A stretch of 64,000 bases of DNA from Vespula vulgaris (GCF_905475345.1 NC_066592.1:8173501-8237500), one strand, 5' to 3'. Positions 47,866 through 59,820 are shown, counted from the first letter of the stretch. The notes: generated by a model from the sequence alone, not told the origin. Program-made: numbers and translations.

Positions 47866-48480
47866 CTCTCTTTGTCTCTCTTTCATACACATCGTACACA
47901 CATACGTACACAGCGCACACACGGATCTATGTACGCACGTTCGCATGTACGTACGTACTCACACGCACACATACACGCATTTTCACGCACACGTATAACC
48001 TAGCTTCTTATTTATGAGTTTTACACGCACCGTCGTTCCAGTTTTTGCACGCACGTGCGAGCCTTCGATGAGGAGTCGACATACGAGTAAGACAAATCGC
48101 TTCCCAGCCACGCGATACTTCACGATAAACGTTCTAATCCGAATCAATCAGTCGCATAATAACGTTCTCGTTCTAATCCGAATCGTTTGGTGGAAGAGCT
48201 TGCTTGAAAGAAAGAAAAGAAGAAATAGGAAAATGAAAAAAAGAGATGAAACGAGACGTGACAAGACAACATACAAGACAAGACAAAGAAAAGAACAAGA
48301 TTAATAGAAACTCGAACGATCGTTTTAATCTTTTCTAAAGTTACGATCCTTATAAAGTTTTTGAGGTCCTTTTCTTAAGGATTTCGAATAATCGATGACG
48401 AATTGAAAAGATACCCTGCGAAGGTTAGATTTGATTCTGATGTGAGATTATCTACTAGTACGCTAAGTAAATAAGTATAC
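44514..48480. other. Intronic DNA, no gene seen
   Basis: Unique DNA with A-rich tract near 45000, (GTC)n at 45906-45955, a TA-rich palindrome at 46377-46402, (TTC)n/(TTTC)n at 46712-46760, CT at 47800-47822 and CTAT at 47831-47870, then CA-rich words to 47990. No ORF shows a recognisable domain. Confidence 0.5.
46377..46402. other. Perfect 26-bp AT palindrome
   Basis: ATATAAAATT, then ATATAT, then AATTTTATAT: an exact self-complementary sequence inside a TA-rich stretch. It could extrude as a cruciform. Confidence 0.7.
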
Positions 48481-48489
48481 TTACTAGAT

Positions 48490-48610
48490 GCATAGGTCGT
48501 CCGGTATAAAAGCCGTACTCAGGGACCGTATCAGGCCGTATCGCGTACCTCTACGGGCTTCCAGTTTCGCGCGAAACTTTAGACGCGGGCAAGCAGGTTC
48601 AAGGCACAAG
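48490..48610 (+). promoter_or_regulatory. Candidate core promoter (TATA plus initiator-like) with palindrome
   Basis: TATAAAAG at 48505-48512 is followed by TATCAGGC, whose A (48533) lies 28 nt downstream of the first T, close to the usual TATA to start spacing. Downstream, AGTTTCGCGCGAAACT (48563-48578) is a perfect 16-bp palindrome. It could drive an alternative or separate transcript; no ORF follows directly. Confidence 0.35.
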
Positions 48611-49579
48611 AACGCATAACGTGTCTTCCTTCGTTCGAAGTACCGGAATATGAGAGAATTGGAAGGGGCTAGTGAGTGGAGGGGAAGTTTGAGGGATGAA
48701 GATAATATTTTTATGTTCGATTATATAAATATTCATATTTTTAAATGGATTCGATTGTGGACAATTTTTTGAAATTAATCGTATGCGTTTGGTATTGAAA
48801 AAAAAAAATAACAACAAAAATTCGTGTTCTTATTGATCACGATTATATATGTACATTATATATATATATATATATGATAGCATGTTGATTTTTTTTTGTA
48901 TTTTCTTTCTTTCTTTCTTTCTTTATTTATTTATTTATATATATATATTTTTCTCTTCTTTATAACGAAAGAGGAGAAAAAAAATTGCGTGCACATATAA
49001 ACGTACGCACATACAAGCGGGGGAACCCTTTGACTAGGGTGGTTTAAATAGCCCGAACGTTCTGTAAATATCACGATATATTTAACGTTTCACGGAGTTC
49101 GTTCGCATCGTAGTGGCTAAATGAAGCACTCTTATATACACATACCATCGACGACATATTTTTATAACACACGTTTACTTTCGTCGTGGATACCCAGAGA
49201 AACAATCATCCTACGGCATTATAATACGTTCTAACTGGAGAAGAGAGAGAAAGAGAAAGATAAATAGATAGATAGATAGGTAGATAGAGAAAGAGAGAGC
49301 ATAATGGCAGGAAGAAAAATGTAATATTAATAAGAGCCACGTATGTAATTCCTCGTTATCGTCTTGGAGGGAACCCCCCTCTTGCTAGGTACATACATGC
49401 TAATGCGAGTTTCTTCTCTTTATCGGTCTTTTCGATCACGAAGGAAGGTGCATTTGATTACGTGCTTCGTCGCTAGGAGTTTTCAATCTGGCTGGCTTGT
49501 TTCACCACGACGGAGTCCGCCCTACACGAACGTTGGAATATTATTTCTTTCTGTCTCTCTTTCTATATGTACATACACA

Positions 49580-49618
<39 letters not shown>

Positions 49619-49901
49619 TTTATTTCTATATTCGTGATTTCAAGCAATTTTTGTACGCTTGCTACTACGATCTCTCTTATTAGGTACTCCTTAAGGGGGT
49701 TTGCTACTTGGATTTCAAGATTTTTCTGCTCTTTTACGTCGGTCTTGATATTAGCTCTTTTTAATGACTATCTTAAAGCCAGGTAAGAAAAGTATGAAAG
49801 AGAAGGAGAAGGAGGAGAAAACAAAATGGATGAGCTGAGACGAACGGGGTTTAGGTAAGAACTCGACAATGGTGACAATGAGGGGAGGAAAGAGCGAGTG
49901 A

Positions 49902-49910
<9 letters not shown>

Positions 49911-49957
<47 letters not shown>
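49911..49957. repeat. (GA)n microsatellite
   Basis: About 23 GA units preceded by GCGCGC. Confidence 0.95.
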
Positions 49958-49961
<4 letters not shown>

Positions 49962-50014
49962 AAAAGGCCCTCGGGAGGCCAAGTTGAGTCACGGTTTACC
50001 TAGAAACATCGGTG

Positions 50015-50042
50015 CAGGTGTGCACCTCTCATGGGACAGGTG
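50015..50042. promoter_or_regulatory. Triple CAGGTG/CACCT cluster
   Basis: CAGGTG at 50015, CACCT at 50023 and CAGGTG at 50037, all within 28 bp and in mixed orientation. Snail and ZEB/zfh1 proteins bind such paired sites. Function is inferred. Confidence 0.35.
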
Positions 50043-50347
50043 TAATTTGGCAAACGGCACATCATCGTTGAGCGTTCTCCCGCAGAGAACTAAGGAAACT
50101 TTGTCGGATGCGCGCGCGTATGTCTGTTTGCGTGTATGTGTATCTTTTATATACATATATATCTTTTTTTTTTCTTCTTTTCCTTTGAAAAAGAGGTAAG
50201 AAGAGAAAAGAAGAAGAGAAAGAGGGAAAAGTAGAAATAGAATCTCGTCTTCGTTATTTCAAGAACGATCCGATTCTAATGAAGAATAGTTTCTATCGTT
50301 TGCCTGTTATATGAGTCACTGTAACGTCGTCGTAAAGAGTCTAGCTA

Positions 50348-50545
50348 ATGGGATACATAATCGATAGCGAGTCGTGGAACGTTGACTCTTTTCTAGATCA
50401 AACATTCTCGATGACGGTCGAAAGGGGATCGCTCGTGAATCACTGCCAAGAGAAGTGTTTACACGTTGGCTGCATACCACAGAGTGCCCGATGTAAACTT
50501 TCCTTATCTAATGTTTCAACTCGGAACTCTGGCTACGATCGTTAG
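50348..50545 (+). CDS. Candidate small ORF, 65 residues with four Cys
   Basis: An ATG-initiated 65-codon frame ends at TAG 50543-50545 in non-repetitive DNA inside the probable intron. It has Cys residues in the pattern C-x3-C-x4-C-x6-C in its middle part (around NHCQEKCLHVGCIPQSARC). No signal peptide is visible and no family is recognised. A chance ORF of this length is quite possible. Confidence 0.15.
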   Translation: MGYIIDSESWNVDSFLDQTFSMTVERGSLVNHCQEKCLHVGCIPQSARCKLSLSNVSTRNSGYDR

Positions 50546-50587
50546 AAAAATCTTAACGACGTTTAAGGTTCTCTTTCTCTTATAAAT

Positions 50588-50618
<31 letters not shown>

Positions 50619-52225
50619 GTGTCTTTTTTGAAAGGACTATCGATTTAACATTCGGGATATTTCACAAAGGTAAACTAGACGGGTTAAAACGTAACGCTGT
50701 ACACTCGCATTTGCAGTTCGTTATTAGGTACGATCGTTGTTAGAATAGATAGCGAGCGTGAGGGTGAGGGTGAGGGTGAGAGTAAGAGGGCTGGATGGGA
50801 TGAGAGAGAAAAGGTTGAGAGACCTGTGTGTCGTTCACGGGACGATACGACTCATTAAATCGTTTCGTACGAGACGATCGTAAGAGATTTTCTCGAGATA
50901 AGGGCATGGAAGCGTACCGCTTAATTCACTAGAATTCATTTAATCCCGCATTTGTTAGACGGGAAAGGAAATCTCGCGCGAGGCGCACATCCCACCCAGT
51001 GCTTTATCTGCCGCAACTATTTTCTCTAATCTAATCGAGAAACCCGATACATTTTAACCTTCGGTATCTATGTTCGATCCTCTCTTTGGTATCGTTTGTC
51101 TTTGCTTCTTTTCTTCGGTTCAGTTTTCGATCTCGATTAATAATAAGACGTGTCTAACCGTCATACGTGTCTACGGCTCGTCGAAAATAATAGCCAGTTG
51201 GACAAATCAAACATTAAGCTATAAATAATGAAATTAGCGCTGCCTGTCCGAATGCAGAGCACGTGACCTCGCGAACCTCGCCAAGTGTCTGTATATTCCG
51301 TAGAGAGAGAGTCAGTCGTGGGTTCAACCGACCTACCTGCGGCTCGCACACTATCAGGATACCCAGTGGTTCTCATCGTAAAGATCATAGAGGATTCATT
51401 TTTTCATAGGAAGAATATTTTCTTTCTACTGTTCTAAGGAGAACTAAATCGATGATCATTCTATCATCCTGTTTTTAACTCTCTTCGTTTATTACCAAGT
51501 CCCTTGTCGCACTAAACGTTTTACTAATGTTAACAATACGAAACTCTCCTATCGATTATTGTTATTTCTCTGTTCCCTCGATTATCTTATTGTCATACGA
51601 CTTTTGCGTAATACCAGTTTCGTTAAATTCGATTATTTTGGGACGTGTTCGGAAAAAATCACAGTGAAGTTTCATTGCACAGTGAAGTTTCCATAATTCA
51701 AAGTTTCATCGGTCAGTTCATTTTCTGTTTCTTCTTTTCTATCCATTTTTCATTTTTCTTTCTCTTTTTTTTTTTTTTGGTAGAGAAACGACAAAAGAAG
51801 ATTTAATTTTTTCAGATTAATATATTAATATAGTTACAGATGAGAACCGCGAATGATTTGCCAGTGGAAGCAGTTCGTTCGCGTTGGAGTTGGCTCGGCT
51901 GGTCTTCTCTCTTTCTTCATCCCTCCTCTCCTCTCTGCACTCTCTCCTTTCATCCCTCTCTCTCTCTCTCTCTCTCTCCCTCCCTCCTTCTCTTTCTCCT
52001 CTCTCTCTCTCTCTCTCTCCCGCTCGCTCGTTTCGCGTCCGCGGATCTCTCCGTGGTCCGTGTTCTCAAGGCCGCCTCCTCGAAACCTCCTCACCGCCCT
52101 CCACCTTCCTTCTTCGCCTCTTCCTCCTTCACCTCCTCCTCTTCCTTCTTCTCTCCTCGACTCACCTCCCCCTCCGTTCGTCGCCTCTATCCTCACCTCG
52201 ACCTACCTCTCCTTCGTGCGTGCCG

Positions 52226-52465
52226 CCACTACCACCACCACCACCATCACCACCACCACCAGCACCACCACCACCACTACTACCACCACCATCACCACCA
52301 CCACTACTACCGCTACTACTACCACACCAACGCATCACCAATACCACCACTACCTTCAGTACTATTGCTACTACTACTACTACACTACTACTACTACTAC
52401 TATTACTACTACTACTACTACTACTACTATTACTATCACTACCACTACCAATACCAACAACTCCG
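52226..52465. repeat. (ACC/ACT)n trinucleotide tract, about 240 bp
   Basis: ACC, ACT, ATC and AGC units. It produces spurious Thr/His/Tyr/Leu-rich frames. Confidence 0.95.
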
Positions 52466-52549
52466 TCGCGACTCTTCTCAACCATCTCTCGGCTTCTGTG
52501 AGAACTTGGCGCGACGACGCGCCTCTTCTTCCTCCTCTTCCTTCTCTTC

Positions 52550-52605
52550 CTCCTCCTCCTCCTCCTCCTCCTCCTCCTCCTCCTCCTCCTCCTCCTCCTC
52601 CTCTT
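52550..52605. repeat. (CCT)n trinucleotide tract
   Basis: About 18 CCT units. Confidence 0.95.
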
Positions 52606-52785
52606 CTTCTCCTACCTTCAAACTTTCGAAACTCTTCGAGCTCTGACTTGATTCCTCTGCTCAGCTTCGCCACGAGTGGAGTATCAGCGTCTTTCGTCCG
52701 CGAGAAGAAATTGCGAGCCACCTTGCACACGAGCACACCCTCTCGAAAATGTCGTTTGACCAGTTCGTCTGCCAGTCCAGTCGTT

Positions 52786-52821
<36 letters not shown>

Positions 52822-52957
52822 AATTTTTTTTTTCGTAACTTCTTCACAAGATCATCGGAGTCTACTGTGATCGTCTCTTTTAGATCCAGTCTTTGGGATT
52901 CCTTCAATAACGGCGATTAGCATAGAAGGAGACACTCGAGTTAATCGTCCATTCGTA

Positions 52958-52999
<42 letters not shown>

Positions 53000-53196
53000 T
53001 CTCAATGTATTCTTCAGACAGCTTGGGTCAACGGGCTTGAGGGAATATCGCGATACGCTTGTCTCGCGATTTGCATAAAAACGGAAGTCGCGTGCCATGC
53101 CGGAGGAGAGTTTTGACAAGCGCTTATGTATACCCGCTGCGAGATCGGATTATCTCCCGTCGATCTTTCCCTCTCTCTTTCTTTATTATCAAAGTG

Positions 53197-53240
<44 letters not shown>
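53197..53240. repeat. (CT)n microsatellite
   Basis: About 22 CT units. Confidence 0.95.
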
Positions 53241-53245
<5 letters not shown>

Positions 53246-54510
53246 TTCTCTCTCTCTTTTTCCCTCTCTCTATGATTCCGGATCTTTGACCACATCACGA
53301 AGAGATTAACTTCTTCCTCGTGTCCTTTCCGTCTGGTATGATTAAAAATACACATCTTTCGAGTTAGTATTCGTAAAAGACAGTGTCTGTGTTCGAATAG
53401 TAAAAGAGTAAAGTGAAGAAGAAGAAGAAGAAGAAGAAGAAGAAGAAGAGGAAGAGGAGGAGGGAGAGAGGGAGAAGGAGGGATAGATGCTTTTGCTTTA
53501 TTTCTCTCTTTCCCTCGGTCTTTTTCTTTCCGAAAGACGTATCCCGTTCACCTTGAAAGGTACGTCGCGTGCCTCAGCATCGCGTCCGACTACTCGCGGA
53601 TAAACCCTTCGGGAGTGAGAAAACCTCGAAAAGTCATATACTCGATCGTCCCGACAAAAGAATCTTGTTGTTGTTGTTGTTGTCCATGGCCCAGGTAGAT
53701 CGAGCGATTATAATGACATAGTTATTTTCGCAATGGTTCTTTTTTATCGAATGGATCTCTTTCCAACAGAGATTTTTCAATCGGTCGATTTATCGATTAT
53801 ACGAACACGACGACAGTTTGTATGAAAAATTATAGCTACGTTTTTCTCCTCTTCTTTCCCTTCTTCATCTTCTTCATCTTCTTCATCTTTATTTCGTACG
53901 TTTTTAGTTTGCACGTGCGCGAAACGAAAAGAAATCTTTTAACTCGTATGACATTTTCACTTCGCGAAGAATTTACTTCGAAGAATTTTATAATTCGTCG
54001 AAGATCGGCCGGACGTGTACGATGTATAATGTCTGCGCGTGTCTCTGCGCGTGAGTGTGTATGTGTGTACGTGCGTGCCTGTACGCGTGTGTCCCATGAT
54101 TCAAGATAGATTTGCAGAGATTACGTATGATTCACAGTCAGGATAAGGAGTTAGCAGATATGGAGGTCGAACTCGCGGAAGTTTCCAGATCGAGAGGCTA
54201 TCGTCTCGAAGGACTTACGCCCCGTTATACCGTTTCATCACGATTATACACCCCCTCCTTCTCTTCTCTCCCTCTGTCCCACCCTCGCCTATACTCCTTC
54301 CTCCCCTCATACCGTTCTACCGTCCCCTCTATCCTACCAAAGTTCTAGCCAAGTAAGTAGGGGTCCAGCCGGTCGTGTCGTCACGCTGGGTCGTTTGTGC
54401 CTTAAGCCGGATTTATTCGGCTCCTTTTATCCGCGAAATCATTGCGCGAGATAGATAAATAGAGTTCTCTTCTTTCTCTTTCTCGTATTGAACTAGCTTG
54501 GAGAAGAATT

Positions 54511-54541
<31 letters not shown>

Positions 54542-55824
54542 ATCTCTCTCTATCTCACTCACTCGTTGGCTATTTTTTGTTCCTTTCTTTTTTGTTTTCA
54601 TCTCGATACTTTCTCAAGAACTCGTCCAGCTCGCACGAGTTAAGGACGTTTTGTCGTTGGCTGTACGTATTCGCGTGTGGGACGAGCGAACCATTTTGGA
54701 AACCAGTTCCGAGTGGTCCAAGAAAGAAAGAGAGAGAGAGGAAGAGGGAAAAAAAGGACGGAGAACGAAGAGAAGAGAAGAAGAAGAAGAAGGTGCGTGT
54801 CTCGGGGTCCGCGTGTTGCGTCTCGCTGTGATCACCTACCGAGAAATAATTCCTACGGCGTGTCTCGGGGTCACGGCAAAGTTGTACCACGAGTGGATGC
54901 TGGGTGCTCTAACCTACATCTTCATTCTGCACTTTGCGCACGACCTTCTTCCCTTCCAACTTCGTTGTGGACATCCAAGTTTAGTCTTCTTCTTCTTCTT
55001 CTTCTTCTTCTTCTTTTTCGTCGTTGTCCTCCTCCTCCTCCTCCTCCTCCTCCTCCCCCTTCTTTTTCTTCAAAGAACGCTCCAAAGAAAACTGAATCAG
55101 ATTAGGTTAACACCCAAAGTAATTTAGCCAAACATAGACTTCTTCGATCGTATTTAGATTCGATTATGAAATGGAATCGAAATATTTCGTTATATCTTTT
55201 TTTGGATAATCGTATAATTCCGATTTCGATGAGAAATACAATTCTCATTAGAATTTTATCGATCTTAAGAACGTTCGTTTACCTTTGACGTTTCTAATTC
55301 TAATCCTCGAAGTAAGAAATATCGAGTCTCGGTCAAAAGGTTACGTTGAACCTTTGATCTCCTGTTTGCGGGGTATGCATATTTTATTTTTTTTTTTTAT
55401 TAATTATACCGTCATGTAAGTTGCTAATTAATTATCATCGTACAGCGGTAAATCGTTTCTACTTGCTACGAAATAATATCTGAAAGATTCGAATCTATGT
55501 TGGTTGGATCGATCGTTTCTCAGATTTTAACTGCTAGAGAAACTGAAAATTATTTTTCATTTTCATCGATCTGTCTAATCCGATCAAAGGCTTTTGACTA
55601 TTTGCTCTTTATTTTTAGAAGAGTAAACCGATGAAATCGTTTTCAATTTGACATGCCGTTGTTACAGGCAACATATTTGCAGACGGTCCGAACTTGTCTC
55701 AGACATTTGTCCGATCTGTTCTTCGCCGGCAACTAGTACGGAAATATCCTCTGCCGCGGGGTGCGTTAAACTCACCAACGGCGATGAATTCTCTTTTCGT
55801 CCTGAATATATTTCAACCGTTCTT

Positions 55825-55830
<6 letters not shown>

Positions 55831-55878
<48 letters not shown>
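55831..55878. repeat. (TA)n microsatellite
   Basis: About 24 TA units. Confidence 0.95.
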
Positions 55879-55882
<4 letters not shown>

Positions 55883-56254
55883 GCATTCCTTTGTAGAATC
55901 ACTAAGGATAATTTCATTGAGAAGATTTCCCACGTATTTTTCTGTCCATCATCGTCGATCGGTAATGACGATAAGAAATGATAATCATCGAATACATCGT
56001 CCTTCGAAACGTAGTAACGGAATATTTCACATCGGGAAATAAGATTGAAACGTTTCGAAGCTCGTAAAATGTTACCACGATGATTCGGAAACGGTCGTAA
56101 ATTTAGCGACGGCTAAAAATCATATAAAATGCGACTTCTATTTCTCTACGTGACACAGCACATCGAAGAATCTATCATTTCCGTTAGAATACAACACCTT
56201 AACATTAACAAGTCCAGAGCGGGTTAATACGTTTATTAGTTGAAGAAATTATGA
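55879..56254. other. No gene seen; unique AT-rich DNA before the tandem array
   Basis: Complex sequence with nothing recognisable. Confidence 0.5.
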
Positions 56255-58326
56255 AGATTTTTATTTAGTTATTTCTAGTTGCTACGTCGATCTTTTAATT
56301 TTAATTTAGATACCAGTTTGACATATGTTTTGGTGAATGTTATATATATGAATGTATCAAAGGACAGTGATAAATGTGTTACGGTTGAAAAGAGAAATCA
56401 TATATTATTCCAACCATGCCACAAAATTTGTATTTTAGTCAATGCGAGCGCCATCTGTAGCTAAAAGAAGATTTAAATTTTCGCGGGAAATTCCTTCCGT
56501 ACTGTGTGATAGAAATATGATGTATCTGACAGTTAACACGTTCGTTATTTCAACGAACTCATATAGGACCTAGGAAGATTTTTATTTAACTATTTCTAGT
56601 TGCTATGTCGATCTTTCAATTTTAATTTAGACACGAGTTTGACATATGTCTCTTGATGAATGTTACACATACGTGTATCAAAGGACAGTGATGAATGTGT
56701 TAGAGCAGAAAAGAGAAATCATATATTATTCCATCCATGTCACCAAATTTTTATTTTCGCCAACGCGAACGCCATCTGTAGGTAGAAGAACATTTGAATT
56801 TACGCGGGAAATTTATTCCGTACTATGATTCTTTCTGAGAGTTAACACGTTCATTGTCTCACATACGATCTAAGATTTTTATTTAGCTATTTGTAATTAC
56901 TATGTCGATCTTTCAATTTTAATTTAAATATCAATTTGACATATGTTAAAGTAGAAAAAAGAAATCATATTATTATTTCATGCATGCCACAAAACTTCTG
57001 TTCTCAACGCGAACGCCACCTGTAAATAGAAGAACGTTTAAATTTTCGCGGGAAATTCCTTCTCTACCGTGTGATGGAAGTATGAGATATATGACAGTTA
57101 ACACCTTCGTTATTTCAACGAGCTCGTATAAGACCTAGAAAGATTTTTATTTAACTATTTATAGCTGGTATATCGACCTTTCAATTTTAATTTAGACACG
57201 AGTTTGACGTATGTCTTGGTGAATGTTGTAGTATGTACTTACATCTATTAGAAAAGAGTGAACGTGTTAGTGTTAGAAAAGAAAAATTATATTTTACCCA
57301 TGTCAAAAAGTTTGTATTCTTTGCCAACGATAACGCCACTTGTAGGTAAAAGAAGGTTTGAATTTTCGCGGGAAATTTCTTCACTGCTGCGATGGAAGTA
57401 TGAAATCTCTGAGATTTAATACGTTCGTTATTTCAAGCATCCCATATAGAGCTTAAAAAAATCATTATCCAGCTATTTGTAATCGTTATATCGATCTTTC
57501 AATTTTAATTCAAACATTTTGTGTTTGACATATGCTTGATGAATATTATAATATTTACACATACATAACGAACGTATTAACCTAGAAAAAAAAAATCATA
57601 CATCGTTGCACCCAATCAGAAAGTTCGTGTTCTTAGCAACGTTAACGCCACCTGTAGGTAGAAGGTTTGAATTTTCGCGGGAAATTTCTTCATTGCTGCG
57701 ATGGAAGTATGAAATCTCTGAGATTTAACACGTTTTTTATTTCAAGCATTCCACATAGAACTTAGAAAGATCATTATCCAGCTATTTGTAATCGTTATAT
57801 CGATCTTTCAATTTTAATTCAAACATTTTGTGTTTGACATATGCTTGATGAATATTATAATATTTACACATACATAACGAACGTATTAACCTAGAAAAAA
57901 AAAATCATACATCGTTGCACCCAATCAGAAAGTTCGTGTTCTTAGCAACGTTAACGCCACCTGTAGGTAGAAGGTTTGAATTTTCGCGGGAAATTTCTTC
58001 ATTGCTGCGATGGAAGTATGAAATCTCTGAGATTTAACACGTTTTTTATTTCAAGCATTCCACATAGAACTTAGAAAGATCATTATCCAGCTATTTGTAA
58101 TCGTTATATCGATCTTTCAATTTTAATTCAAACATTTTGTGTTTGACATATGCTTGATGAATATTATAATATTTACACATACATAACGAACGTATTAACC
58201 TAGAAAAAAAATCATACATCGTTGCACCCAATCAGAAAGTTCGTGTTCTTAGCAACGTTAACGCCACCTGTAGGTAGAAGAAGGTTTGAATTTTCGCGGG
58301 AAATTCCTTCCCTGCTGTGATGGAAC
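56255..58326. repeat. Diverged tandem array of seven about 300-bp units with paired CTCF-like and E2F-like boxes
   Basis: The landmark TCGATCTTTCAATTTTAAT (with small changes) starts at 56287, 56608, 56905, 57173, 57491, 57800 and 58109, giving spacings of 321, 297, 268, 318, 309 and 309 bp. The last three units are nearly identical; the first four are diverged. Each unit contains a CGCCAYCTGTAG-like word at 56448, 56769, 57013, 57333, 57645, 57954 and 58261, and 15-18 nt later TTTCGCGGGAAA at 56479, 57044, 57364, 57673, 57982 and 58292, with a one-base variant (TTTACGCGGGAAA) at 56799. Units 5 and 6 share a 3-nt deletion (GTAGAAGGTTTG instead of GTAGAAGAAGGTTTG) between the two boxes. It does not look like a microsatellite or a known transposon, and has no long ORF. 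Confidence 0.9.
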
Positions 58327-58451
58327 ACGGAAGGTATTTATCGGTGGCCTCGACGGAGGGATCTTCTTTATGTTCCTTGCTATGTCGGGGCTATGGATTC
58401 TCACGGGACGCGACGTGGCTCGAGAGAACATAGAGAGAAAGAGAGAAAGAG

Positions 58452-58456
<5 letters not shown>

Positions 58457-58514
<58 letters not shown>

Positions 58515-58570
58515 AGACGAAAGGAAAGGAAAGGAAAGGAAAGGAAAGGAGTAGAGTGGAGTGGAGTGAA
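58457..58570. repeat. (GA)n, (GGAAA)n and GTGGA repeats
   Basis: A GA run to about 58510, then about six GGAAA units (58518-58548) and a few GTGGA units. It lies between the tandem array and the CpG-rich island. Confidence 0.95.
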
Positions 58571-58589
58571 GTAGAGAGGGGAGGGTTGT

Positions 58590-58810
58590 GAGGGATAGGG
58601 GAGGACTCCTCTCCCGCAGGTTCCCACGTGTTTCCGACCGCAAGCCGCAGTTATAACGGCGCAGTCGCGACTCGTCGAGGTCGTGCTGAACGAAGAAGAG
58701 AGAAGAGTGGAGTCGGCGCGTCGCGATGCGCCGTCGATGCGCCGAGACGATGCGACCGTCGAGAGTTCGTCGTCCTGCGCCCCTGCCACTGCTCTCAGGA
58801 GTCTTTCTCT
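58590..58810 (+). promoter_or_regulatory. CpG-rich island, candidate promoter
   Basis: About 200 bp of CpG-dense complex DNA (many GTCG, GCGC and CGCG words) between a GA tract and a CT tract. It has TTATAA near 58651 and an E-box CACGTG near 58625. CpG-rich islets are conspicuous in this AT-rich genome. It may be an alternative promoter or enhancer; the open frames run into the CT repeat and are not called. Confidence 0.3.
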
Positions 58811-58813
58811 TTG

Positions 58814-58819
<6 letters not shown>

Positions 58820-58847
<28 letters not shown>

Positions 58848-58885
58848 TCTCTTCCTCTCCCTCTCCCTCTCCCTCTCCCTCTCCC
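58820..58885. repeat. (CT)n-(CCCTCT)n tract
   Basis: CT units change to CTCTCCC hexamer-like units and then T-rich DNA. Confidence 0.95.
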
Positions 58886-59820
58886 TCTTTTTCTTTCTGG
58901 ACAAGCATCGATGCCCTTCCGGAAACCACGTGGATCTCTCGTAACTAACTTTAGTATCTTGACCAGCTTCGTCAATCGAATGTACAACACTTTACCTTTT
59001 TTCAACCCTTCTTTTTCTTTTAATCTAATATTCTCACGAATATTCTTTTTGATTATATATTGTGGGTACCTGTGTGTATTTGTTTTCTTTTTCTTTTTCT
59101 ATCTTTCTTCCTCTTTCTCTTTTTCTCACTCTCTCTCTCTCTCTCTCTCTCTTTTAAACCGACGATACATGTCATTCTTGTTGTTTTGCTATCTTTTATA
59201 TCTTTCCCTTCATTTATTCATCGATTAATTCTTATCTAACACTGACGTTTTATATATAACTTGTCAATGTCACACGTCACGGATGACGTATGACCGATAA
59301 AAGTTAATATTCTCTTCCAACCTGTAAGGTAAATCCTTATCTTTTTCTCTTTGTTCAGATAAAATGCACGCAACTTGGAAGTTTTGTTTTCCTTTCTTTC
59401 TTTCCTTTCATTTCTTCTTCTTCTTCTTTTTTTTTGTTTCTATCTTTCCTTCTCACGTTAGAAGTTCCAAGTTTCCTGATCGATCCACTAAATCTTGTGT
59501 TATCTTTTTTTCCTTGGAATACCTCGATCAGCCTTTTGGATCTTCCTTAATCTTTCCTAGCGCATCCACCTCAGTTAGAATGAATGATCTTCCTTGGTTG
59601 GGTGGGTGAGCTCGTGCGTACCGCGTTCCGACCAAGGCCGAGCATTTCTCTCTCCCTGACTTCTTTTAACTCGTTGAGCTTCGGATTCCCTTCTCCCTGG
59701 ATTTACAAGGATACCAAATAATCCTTCTCCTCCAATAAAGGAACAGAAAAAAAAACCTATCCTTCTAATCGTAGGATTAAAAAAAGATAAAAAAAGAAAA
59801 GAAAGAAAGAAAGAAGGAAG

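Larger units (their letters stand above)
48611..55829. other. Intronic DNA: simple repeats and unique sequence
   Basis: Contains (TA)n at 48857-48874 and 49580-49616, TTTC/TTTA units at 48904-48940, (GA)n at 49911-49957, GAGGGT units at 50757-50782, a CT-rich stretch at 51960-52020, (ACC/ACT)n at 52226-52465, (CCT)n at 52550-52605, (CT)n at 52785-52815, 52963-53005 and 53197-53240, (GAA)n at 53414-53460, (TTG)n at 53667-53684, TTC and CCT tracts at 54983-55055. A + frame at 54112-54348 has about 40 ordinary residues after a TTG start. The 355-residue frame at 51853-52920 is repeat translation. Confidence 0.55.

Noticed and set aside
51853..52920. 355-residue open frame on + (and overlapping frames)
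   Set aside because: Its length comes from CT, ACC/ACT and CCT repeats; it reads as Ser/Leu/Pro/Thr runs and has no domain.
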